This document shows, piece by piece, positions 26,201 through 31,950 of a DNA stretch of 31,950 nucleotides. The stretch is from Savagea sp. (lineage in GTDB: Bacteria > Bacillota > Bacilli > Bacillales_A > Planococcaceae): positions 1 through 31,950 of the forward strand of contig JASLHQ010000019.1 in assembly GCA_030152265.1 (NCBI GenBank), read 5' to 3'. The number at the start of each line of letters is the position of its first letter. Within the stretch, counting starts at the first letter, position 1. A program made the translations under genes and the position numbers. The notes under the pieces are model-generated. The model worked only from the letters and a program-made list of their open reading frames with translations, ran no database searches and was not told where the DNA came from.

Positions 26201-26406
26201 ATCGGCTCGATGTACACTTTGTCCGCAATTTCTGTATCTGTCATAATTGTCGCTGGGTTCGAGTTAATTAAAATAACTTTGTATCCTTCTTCTTTTAAAG
26301 CGACACATGCTTGTGTTCCCGCGTAGTCAAATTCTGCTGCTTGACCGATGACGATCGGACCTGATCCGATTACTAAAATAGTTTCAATATCTGTACGTTT
26401 AGGCAT
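23212..26406 (-). CDS. carB: Carbamoyl-phosphate synthase large chain (pyrimidine operon)
   Basis: CarB makes carbamoyl phosphate from bicarbonate, ammonia and 2 ATP; the ammonia normally comes through a tunnel from CarA. The 1064-residue product contains the expected duplicated ATP-grasp halves. The N-half runs from [23 protein letters not shown] and has [20 protein letters not shown]. The C-half runs from [19 protein letters not shown] and has [15 protein letters not shown]. A C-terminal MGS-like domain (about 930-1064) usually binds UMP or PRPP. No motif is broken. The start overlaps the carA end by 8 bases. Its partner CarA lacks the glutaminase cysteine, so the ammonia-dependent activity of CarB may be what matters here. 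Confidence 0.97.
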   Translation of the reverse strand: [1064 protein letters not shown]

Positions 26407-27499
26407 TGTGAGACCCCTTTCTTCTTACCGCTTTAATCGCTTGAATAAAATCGTCGAACAATCCGACTGCATCGATTGGACCTGGTGATCCTTCTGGGTG
26501 GAATTGGACTGAAAACGCATGGCGTGACTCATCCGCGATTCCTTGAACCGATTCATCATTTAACGCCACGTGCGTCACTTCCATCCCTGTACCTTCGAGT
26601 GATTCGCGTACGATTTCGTATCCGTGACATTGTGATGTTAATTCTGTACGATTCGTTTTTAAGTTTTTCACTGGGTGGTTGCTGCCGTAGCGACCGTGTT
26701 TCATCTTTTGTACTTTTGCTCCTGTTGCGAGCGCGAGTAATTGATGACCGAGACCGATTCCGAAGATCGGATATTTCCCGAGCAATGATTGAATCGTTTC
26801 AATTTGTTGTTGTAAATGTTCTGGATTTCCTGGACCGTTCGATAATAAAATACCGTCTGGGAATAATGATGCGATCGTTTCAACATCTGTATCGTGTGGC
26901 ACGACGATGACGTCGCAGTCGCGTTTATTTAATTCACGTAAAATACCATGTTTCATACCGTAGTCGATTAACACGACACGCTCCCCTAAGCCTGGGCTCG
27001 GGTATGCTTTTTGTGTCGATACGCTTGCGACTAAGTTCGTCGGTGCTTCGTACTCTTTCAATGTTGCGAGAGCTTTCGCTTCATCGAGTGTCGCACCCGC
27101 TTCTGTAATCATGCCGCGCAACGTGCCGTTGTCGCGTAAATGGAGTGTTAAATGACGTGTATCAATTTCGTCGATGCCTGGAATGCCTTTTAATTCGAGC
27201 AATTTCCCGAGCGACATGCCGCTGCGGAAGTTTGAAGGCTCGTCGCAATATTCGCGAGCGATTAAACCGTTTAATGCCGGTTCGATCGATTCGTAGTCGT
27301 CGCGGTTAATGCCGTAGTTTCCGATTGCTGGATACGTCATGACGATCATTTGACCTGCTGATGATGGGTTTGAAATCGTCTCTTGGTAGCCTGTCATCCC
27401 TGTCGCAAATACGACGTGACCGACTGATGCTTCGTTTGAACCGAATGCGCGACCTTCAAAAATTGTACCGTCTTCTAAAATTAAATAACGTGTTGTCAT
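26399..27499 (-). CDS. carA: Carbamoyl-phosphate synthase small chain with altered glutaminase site
   Basis: CarA normally hydrolyses glutamine and channels ammonia to CarB. The 366-residue product has the usual N-terminal domain (GTIFEGRAFGS, MTGYQETISNPS) and a class I glutamine amidotransferase domain (from about 175). The nucleophile elbow reads IFGIGLGHQ: Gly249 (codon 26753-26755, GGT) stands where Cys is expected. SQNHGY is SQCHGY (Cys291), GPGDP is GPGNP (Asn225), and HPEASPGP is HPEGSPGP. His334 and Glu336 of the triad remain. The ORF otherwise looks intact, so this is not a decayed gene. The frame extends to 27526, but ATG 27499 follows GAGGAG at normal spacing, two bases before the pyrC stop. 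Family identity is certain; glutaminase activity is doubtful. Confidence 0.95.
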   Translation of the reverse strand: MTTRYLILEDGTIFEGRAFGSNEASVGHVVFATGMTGYQETISNPSSAGQMIVMTYPAIGNYGINRDDYESIEPALNGLIAREYCDEPSNFRSGMSLGKLLELKGIPGIDEIDTRHLTLHLRDNGTLRGMITEAGATLDEAKALATLKEYEAPTNLVASVSTQKAYPSPGLGERVVLIDYGMKHGILRELNKRDCDVIVVPHDTDVETIASLFPDGILLSNGPGNPEHLQQQIETIQSLLGKYPIFGIGLGHQLLALATGAKVQKMKHGRYGSNHPVKNLKTNRTELTSQCHGYEIVRESLEGTGMEVTHVALNDESVQGIADESRHAFSVQFHPEGSPGPIDAVGLFDDFIQAIKAVRRKGSHNA

Positions 27500-27500
27500 A

Positions 27501-28775
27501 TTAGTTCTCCTCCCAAACAACTTCACCTTCGAATACAGTCATCACTGGCCATCCTGCACAGTTCCAACCGTTGAACGGTGTATTTTTCCCTTTTGAAACG
27601 AATGTTGTTTTATCGATTGCTCGTTCTTGTTCTAAGTCGATTAATGTTAAGTCTGCAACGCCGCCTACTTCTAAACGTCCATACGGTAAGTTGAACACGT
27701 CTGCTGGCTTTTTCGTCAACCAGTCGACGAGTTGTTGTGTCGTCCAACGTCCTAACTGTACGTGTTTCGTATAAAGCAATGGGAACGCTGTTTCAAATCC
27801 TGTAATGCCGAATGGTGCTGTTGCAAATCCGACTGCTTTCTCTTCATCTGTATGCGGCGCATGGTCTGTTGCGATAAAGTCGATCGTGCCGTCTTCTAAT
27901 CCTTCGAGTAACGCTTCTAAGTCTTCTTGTCCGCGTAATGGTGGGTTCATTTTCCAGTTTGCGTCGTCTCCTGGAATGTCTTCATCGATTAACAGTAAGT
28001 GGTGTGGTGTCACTTCTGCTGTTACGTGAATGCCTGCTGCTTTCGCTTCGCGAATCGCGCGCACCGATTCTTTCGTGCTGACGTGACAAACGTGATAATG
28101 TGCACCTGCCGCCTCTGCAAGTAAGACGTCGCGCGCAATTTGTACTGCTTCACAAATCGATGGAATTCCTTTAATGCCCATCTCTTTACTCTTCTCACCT
28201 TCGTGCATCGCTCCACCGTAAATGAGTGAGTTATCTTCACAGTGTGCGACGACAGCCATGTCGAGTTCAGCCGCTTGTTGCATCGCTTCGTACATCATCC
28301 CTGCTGATTGGACGCCGACACCATCGTCTGTAAACGCGAATGCACCGTGTTCTTTTAACTCTTTAAAGTTCGTTAATTCTTTTCCTGCTTCACGAATCGT
28401 GATCGATGCGTAAGGAAGTACACGAATGCGAGCGTTCTTTTCAATCAATTCATTGACGAGTGTTAAGTTTTCTTTCGTGTCTGGTACAGGGCGCGTATTC
28501 GGCATCGCACATACTGTCGTGAAACCGCCTTTTGCTGCTGCGTGCGTTCCTGTTTCAATCGTCTCTTTATGCTCGCCACCTGGTTCGCGTAAATGAACGT
28601 GAATGTCGATAAATCCAGGAGATAGTAATTTTCCTCCACCATCTACTGTGCGGTCTGCTTCGACTCGTAAGTCTTTTCCGATCGCCTCAACGACTCCATT
28701 TTCCACGAATACATCCGTTTCAATTAACTCGTTGTTTCCATTTAATACGTTGACATTTTGAATAAGTAAGCTCAT
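27501..28775 (-). CDS. pyrC: Dihydroorotase (class I)
   Basis: PyrC cyclises carbamoyl aspartate to dihydroorotate at a zinc centre. The 424-residue amidohydrolase has the metal motif GFIDIHVHLREPG near 54-66, TTVCAMPNTRPVPD, metal-binding histidines in VVAHCED and YHVCHVST, and the catalytic Asp in FIATDHAPHT. The LREPG form marks the long class I enzyme typical of Gram-positives. ATG 28775 overlaps the pyrB stop as TAATG, with GGGAGG in the pyrB end. Confidence 0.97.
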   Translation of the reverse strand: MSLLIQNVNVLNGNNELIETDVFVENGVVEAIGKDLRVEADRTVDGGGKLLSPGFIDIHVHLREPGGEHKETIETGTHAAAKGGFTTVCAMPNTRPVPDTKENLTLVNELIEKNARIRVLPYASITIREAGKELTNFKELKEHGAFAFTDDGVGVQSAGMMYEAMQQAAELDMAVVAHCEDNSLIYGGAMHEGEKSKEMGIKGIPSICEAVQIARDVLLAEAAGAHYHVCHVSTKESVRAIREAKAAGIHVTAEVTPHHLLLIDEDIPGDDANWKMNPPLRGQEDLEALLEGLEDGTIDFIATDHAPHTDEEKAVGFATAPFGITGFETAFPLLYTKHVQLGRWTTQQLVDWLTKKPADVFNLPYGRLEVGGVADLTLIDLEQERAIDKTTFVSKGKNTPFNGWNCAGWPVMTVFEGEVVWEEN

Positions 28776-29659
28776 TATTCGTTCCTCCCTTTAAGTAATA
28801 ACTTTATAATAGCAGCGCGTACGTACACGCCGTTTTCCACTTGTGTTAAAATTTTTGACTTCGGACTTTCAATGAGTTCATCTGCAATTTCAACCCCGCG
28901 ATTGACAGGTGCTGGATGCATGATGATCGCGTGCTCTTGCAAGCGCTCCGCTCGTTCTAGCGTCAAGCCGAACTGGCGATGATATTCCCATTTTGAAAAT
29001 GCAAGTCCATCTCCGTCATGGCGTTCGTGTTGAACACGTAACAACATGAGGACGTCACAACTTTCGATTTGAGCATCTAAGTCTGTCGTATAGTCGAACT
29101 CTCCTGCCCACTCATCCGGGCAGACGAATGTGACGTTCGCACCTAGTCGTTCGAGCGATTCAGCATTCGATTTTGCGACACGACTGTGAGAGATGTCTCC
29201 TGCAATTGTAACATTTAATCCTTCAAATTTACCGAAATGTTCGTAGATTGTGAAAATATCGAGTAATGATTGTGTCGGATGTTGGCCAGATCCGTCTCCT
29301 CCATTAATGAGCGGAATGTCCATATGGTCGACGAGTTGCTCGTAATATTTATCACGCGGATGGCGCACGACGACGAGGTCGAGTCCGATCGCTTCAAATG
29401 TTTTCACCGTATCGTACAATGTTTCACCTTTTAACGTGCTCGATGATTCAGGAGCGAATGGGATAACTTCCATTCCTAAGCGACGTTCGGCCATTTCGAA
29501 ACTCGATTTCGTGCGCGTGCTCGGCTCGAAAAATAAATTGCTCACATAATACGTGCGGTCTAATTTACGAATGCCGTCCGCCTTCATTTCACGTGCGAGT
29601 TCGATAATTTTCATCATTTCTTCTGTCGTTAAACTTTTCATATTGACGATATGTTCCAT
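28775..29659 (-). CDS. pyrB: Aspartate carbamoyltransferase catalytic chain
   Basis: PyrB condenses carbamoyl phosphate with aspartate, the committed step. The 294-residue product has carbamoyl-phosphate-binding FFEPSTRTKSSFE near 44, STLKGETLYDT with the mobile-loop Ser and Lys, VVRHP, GQHPTQSLLD, HSRVAKS, LLRVQHERH and APVNRG. All substrate-binding residues are present. It is about 10 residues shorter than the B. subtilis protein at the C-terminus. No regulatory pyrI follows, as expected for Bacillales. ATG 29659 follows AAAGGAG. It is preceded by a PyrR attenuator. Confidence 0.97.
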   Translation of the reverse strand: MEHIVNMKSLTTEEMMKIIELAREMKADGIRKLDRTYYVSNLFFEPSTRTKSSFEMAERRLGMEVIPFAPESSSTLKGETLYDTVKTFEAIGLDLVVVRHPRDKYYEQLVDHMDIPLINGGDGSGQHPTQSLLDIFTIYEHFGKFEGLNVTIAGDISHSRVAKSNAESLERLGANVTFVCPDEWAGEFDYTTDLDAQIESCDVLMLLRVQHERHDGDGLAFSKWEYHRQFGLTLERAERLQEHAIIMHPAPVNRGVEIADELIESPKSKILTQVENGVYVRAAIIKLLLKGRNE

Positions 29660-29782
29660 CGTAGTCGTCTCCTTTATTGTACGATTTTGTTGAACCGTTA
29701 GTAGATACTAACATTCTTGGGAACAAGTAACGTATACTTTTTTAACCAAGCGATCCCCGCCGTTCATGCGGTTCATATTATG

Positions 29783-29820
29783 AAAAAAGAACCTTTTCGC
29801 CAATTCGGGAAAAGGTTCTT
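29783..29820 (-). terminator. PyrR-controlled attenuator terminator upstream of pyrB
   Basis: AGAACCTTTTC and GAAAAGGTTCT (29809-29819 and 29788-29798 on the plus strand) form an 11-bp stem with a 10-nt loop, followed by T6 on the minus strand. Its 5' arm (CCTTTTCCC, 29807-29815) can instead pair with GGAGAAAGG (29867-29875) in the upstream PyrR loop, with 8 of 9 positions pairing. That gives the exclusive antiterminator needed for attenuation. The rest of the 241-base pyrP-pyrB gap holds about 120 bases of leader after the terminator. Confidence 0.87.
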
Positions 29821-29866
29821 TTGCATACGAAACTAAACCTACTTCAAATAGGCTATCGTGCAAATC

Positions 29867-29900
29867 CCTTTCTCCGTCTCTCTGAACGAAATTAAAAAGG
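29867..29900 (-). promoter_or_regulatory. PyrR-binding RNA hairpin in the pyrP-pyrB gap
   Basis: Starting on the base after the pyrP stop, the RNA folds as lower stem CCTTT/AAAGG, a 7-nt/3-nt internal loop, upper stem CG(U)UC/GACG and loop AGAGA. The core CGUUCAGAGAGACG departs from the PyrR consensus ARUCCNGNGAGGYU at a few bases, but the changes are paired, so the fold with its bulged U is kept. Geometry is identical to the pyrR leader hairpin. Confidence 0.82.
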
Positions 29901-31217
29901 TTATTCTTCGATTAATTCTTTCGGTCGTCCAGGCAAAATGAGGTTGAGTAACACACCGACGATTGCCGCGAGTGCCATTCCTCCGAGTTCAAACGGAACA
30001 TTTAATACTGGGACGATAAATTTCAATGTCGCGCCACCGATTCCGATGACGAGAATGACGGATGCGATGACTAAGTTACGTTGGCTGTCAAAATCGATTT
30101 GATGTTCGACGAGCATGCGTAAACCAGATGCTGCGATCATACCGAAAAGTAAGATCGATACGCCGCCAAGAACAGCGGTCGGAATCGTTCCGATCAATGC
30201 CATCACTTTTCCTAAGAAAGCGAAGACGATCGCGAATGTCGCTGCTCCTAAAATGACGTACACACTGTATACACGCGTCATTGCAAGCACTCCGATATTT
30301 TCACCGTACGTCGTTTTCGGCGGTCCGCCCATCAATCCACTAATGAGTGTTCCGAGTCCGTCCCCTAGCAATGAACGGTGAAGTCCTGGGTCTTTAATGT
30401 AGTTGCGATTGACGACACGTCCTAAGACGAGTTGGTGACCGATATGTTCTGAAATCGTGACGAGCACGACCGGAATCATGAGCGATAACGCCATGAGTGA
30501 AATGTTCACATCGTAATGAACGACCGGGAAAATAAATTCCGGCATAGCGAATACTTTCGCTTGTAATACTGGGTCAAAATCGACGATGCCGATCGCGAGC
30601 GAGTAAATGTACCCGACGACGATACCGACGATGACAGGCATTAAACTAATGAGCCCTTTGAAAAACATGAGGACGATGACCGCTGTTAAAAGCGTCACAC
30701 CCGCTGCAGTTAAATGTTTCAAACTGTATTCTGAACCGATTTGATTGCCAAGTTCATCGAATACAGGAACCATGCTCGCCATGTCGATCGCTGTCGGCGC
30801 AAGCCCGAGTCCGATAACGACGATGACCGGTCCGACGACAATCGGTGGTAAAAGACGCATAATCCAACGGTGTCCCGTCTTCCAAATGACGAGTGAGACG
30901 ATCGAATAAACGAGGGATACTGCGATAATCCCAATCATAATGTCTCCGTCTGTTCCGCCACCTTCGCGAATCATAATGATCGGAGCGATGAAGGCAAAAC
31001 TTGAACCTAAGTAAGCAGGTACTTGGAAGCGCGTCACGATGACGAAAATGAATGTGGCGATACCGCTCGTAAGCAAAGCCATCGCTGGGCTTAATCCGAC
31101 GAGTGTCGGCACTAAAATCGTCGCACCGAACATCGCAAACATATGTTGTAAACTGAGTACGATCCAACGTAGTGGATCGGGCTTATCTTGAATGTCTAAC
31201 ACTGCTTTTTCCGCCAT
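29901..31217 (-). CDS. pyrP: Uracil:proton symporter PyrP (UraA family)
   Basis: PyrP imports uracil across the cytoplasmic membrane for salvage. The 438-residue product is strongly hydrophobic, with about 14 membrane segments of the nucleobase-ascorbate transporter fold. Family motifs are visible: QHMFAMFGATILVPTLVG, GSSFAFIAP (re-entrant segment 3), ISEHIGH and TTYGENIGVLAMTRVYS (substrate-binding Glu residues). A GTG at 31229 could extend it by 4 codons, but ATG 31217 has GAGGT five bases upstream, eight bases after the pyrR stop. It is followed directly by the second PyrR hairpin. Confidence 0.96.
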   Translation of the reverse strand: MAEKAVLDIQDKPDPLRWIVLSLQHMFAMFGATILVPTLVGLSPAMALLTSGIATFIFVIVTRFQVPAYLGSSFAFIAPIIMIREGGGTDGDIMIGIIAVSLVYSIVSLVIWKTGHRWIMRLLPPIVVGPVIVVIGLGLAPTAIDMASMVPVFDELGNQIGSEYSLKHLTAAGVTLLTAVIVLMFFKGLISLMPVIVGIVVGYIYSLAIGIVDFDPVLQAKVFAMPEFIFPVVHYDVNISLMALSLMIPVVLVTISEHIGHQLVLGRVVNRNYIKDPGLHRSLLGDGLGTLISGLMGGPPKTTYGENIGVLAMTRVYSVYVILGAATFAIVFAFLGKVMALIGTIPTAVLGGVSILLFGMIAASGLRMLVEHQIDFDSQRNLVIASVILVIGIGGATLKFIVPVLNVPFELGGMALAAIVGVLLNLILPGRPKELIEE

Positions 31218-31225
31218 AGGGCACC

Positions 31226-31765
31226 TCACTTATGAATGACGACGCTATTTTCGCCATCTTCTTCTTGTAACTTTACGACGACGCGCTCATCGCTCGACGT
31301 CGGGATGTTTTTCCCGATAAAGTCTGGTCGAATTGGTAACTCGCGATGACCTCGGTCAACGAGGACGGCAAGTTGAATGGCGCTCGGCCTGCCGATATCC
31401 ATGATCGCGTCCATCGCTGCGCGCACTGTACGTCCTGTAAATAACACATCATCGACTAAAATAACGATTTTGTCCTCTACATTTTGTTCGATATTCACTT
31501 CGTTGACAGACGGTTCACCGTCGACTGTTTTTTTCTGAAGATCGTCGCGATATAAAGTAATGTCGAGTTCTCCTATCGCCACTTGTTCTTGCTCAATCGT
31601 TTCGATGCGCTCACTCAAACGCTTCGCGAGAAATGCCCCCCTCGTTTTAATGCCGACGAGAATGCAACGGTCGACTCCTTTATTGCGTTCGATAATTTCA
31701 TGAGCGATGCGCGTCAACGCACGTTCAATCGCTTGTTCGTCCAAAATGACCGCTTTTTCTGCCAT
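31226..31765 (-). CDS. pyrR: PyrR, pyr operon attenuation regulator / uracil phosphoribosyltransferase
   Basis: PyrR binds UMP or UTP and then the pyr leader hairpins, favouring termination; it also has weak uracil phosphoribosyltransferase activity. The 179-residue product carries the PRPP motif IVILVDDVLFTGRTVRAAMDA near 100, VLVGIKTRG-like ILVGIKTRGAFLA and ELDITLYRDDL. Length matches B. subtilis PyrR (181). The frame runs 21 codons further upstream through the terminator region. ATG 31765 has AAGGAGG at good spacing and a proper N-terminus, so it was chosen. It is the first gene of the pyr operon and controls it. Confidence 0.97.
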   Translation of the reverse strand: MAEKAVILDEQAIERALTRIAHEIIERNKGVDRCILVGIKTRGAFLAKRLSERIETIEQEQVAIGELDITLYRDDLQKKTVDGEPSVNEVNIEQNVEDKIVILVDDVLFTGRTVRAAMDAIMDIGRPSAIQLAVLVDRGHRELPIRPDFIGKNIPTSSDERVVVKLQEEDGENSVVIHK

Positions 31766-31787
31766 GAAGAACCCTCCTTTTTTATCC

Positions 31788-31826
31788 AAAATAAAAGCCC
31801 TCTCCAAGAAAAACCTCGGAAAGGGC
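31788..31826 (-). terminator. PyrR-controlled attenuator terminator upstream of pyrR
   Basis: GCCCTTTCC and GGAGAGGGC (31818-31826 and 31797-31805) form a 9-bp stem with one G-U pair and a 12-nt loop, followed by a T-rich tract on the minus strand. The 5' arm CCTTTCC can pair with GGGAAGG (31881-31887) of the PyrR hairpin as a 7-bp antiterminator. It ends about 20 bases before the pyrR start. Confidence 0.87.
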
Positions 31827-31879
31827 ATAAAAATGCGTAGTGAAATAGAGTAGAGTAATCCCTCTACAGTATGACGTTT

Positions 31880-31913
31880 ACCTTCCCAGCCTCTCTGGAC
31901 TGTTCTTAAAGGT
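31880..31913 (-). promoter_or_regulatory. PyrR-binding RNA hairpin in the pyrR leader
   Basis: The minus strand contains AGTCCAGAGAGGCT (31888-31901), an exact match to the PyrR binding-loop consensus ARUCCNGNGAGGYU. The surrounding RNA folds as ACCTT/AAGGT lower stem, a 7-nt/3-nt internal loop, AG(U)CC/GGCU upper stem and AGAGA loop. It lies between the promoter and the attenuator terminator. Confidence 0.92.
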
Positions 31914-31937
31914 GCTCTTATTTAATTTGCTTACTCT

Positions 31938-31943
31938 AGTATA
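31938..31943 (-). promoter_or_regulatory. -10 box of the pyr operon promoter (-35 beyond window)
   Basis: TATACT on the minus strand lies at the right distance upstream of the PyrR leader hairpin to be the -10 of the pyr promoter, with a start near 31931. The -35 would fall at about 31961-31966, outside the window, so this cannot be confirmed here. Confidence 0.55.
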
Positions 31944-31950
31944 GCGAACT

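Noticed and set aside
26476..26910. Plus-strand 144-codon open frame opposite carA
   Set aside because: Antisense to carA; Arg/Leu/Ser-rich low-complexity translation typical of a shadow frame.
26399..27499. carA as a pseudogene
   Set aside because: The frame is intact at normal length, other family motifs and the His-Glu pair are conserved, and operon overlaps are kept; only the glutaminase site is altered.
27501..27526. Longer carA start giving an N-terminal MKLFGRRTN extension
   Set aside because: Overlaps the pyrC end, is absent in homologues, and the ATG at 27499 has a proper ribosome site.
29697..29712. Palindrome in the pyrB leader as a true FapR operator
   Set aside because: Half-sites match but the spacer is 2 bases instead of 5, so the helical phasing is wrong, and pyr genes are not known FapR targets.
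1..31950. tRNA, rRNA, CRISPR, insertion sequences or prophage
   Set aside because: No cloverleaf-like, rRNA-like, regularly spaced repeat, transposase or phage sequence was recognised; the whole window is densely packed housekeeping genes.

Overview
The window is a 32-kb stretch of conserved housekeeping chromosome from a low-to-mid G+C Gram-positive bacterium of the order Bacillales. Evidence for this is the gene order (pyr operon, rqcH, gmk-rpoZ-coaBC-priA-def-fmt-rsmB-prpC-prkC-rsgA-rpe-thiN, rpmB, yloU-fakA, recG, fapR-plsX), strong AGGAGG-type ribosome sites, a FapR operator and PyrR attenuators. The protein sequences and the compact layout look most like Exiguobacterium. That is a judgement from recall, not a database result. 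Compared with the Bacillus subtilis order, rlmN, spoVM, sdaAB/sdaAA, yloB, yloC, remA and the cys genes are missing from their usual slots. Absence of spoVM fits a non-sporulating organism.

Layout from left to right: plsX (cut by the left edge) and fapR form an operon read leftwards from a promoter whose start site is covered by a FapR box. recG lies upstream of it. fakA (yloV) and yloU follow, divergent from rpmB, with a promoter for each direction in the shared gap. A perfect 18-bp inverted repeat terminates rpmB and the facing operon. From there to about 17.4 kb runs one tightly packed leftward block, coaBC-priA-def-fmt-rsmB-prpC-prkC-rsgA-rpe-thiN, with many stop/start overlaps and unusual GTG or TTG starts. 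A terminator separates it from gmk-rpoZ. rqcH is read rightwards, divergent from gmk. The last 12 kb is a ten-gene leftward pyrimidine operon, pyrR-pyrP-pyrB-pyrC-carA-carB-pyrK-pyrD-pyrF-pyrE. It encodes the whole route from bicarbonate to UMP, plus uracil uptake and the regulator.

The pyr operon has two PyrR attenuators, one before pyrR and one between pyrP and pyrB. Both PyrR-binding hairpins have identical geometry (34 nt; 7-nt and 3-nt internal-loop sides; AGAGA loop), and the second keeps the fold through compensating base changes.

The most surprising feature is in carA. The glutamine amidotransferase nucleophile elbow reads GIGLGHQ instead of GICLGHQ, so the catalytic cysteine is a glycine. 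A normally conserved glutamine-binding Asn (QNHGY) is Cys (QCHGY). The His and Glu of the triad, and the rest of the protein, are intact. This predicts a carbamoyl-phosphate synthetase that is ammonia-dependent, or one with a rearranged glutaminase site. No RNA genes, insertion sequences, CRISPR arrays or prophage genes were seen. No gene-free stretch exceeds about 240 bases.
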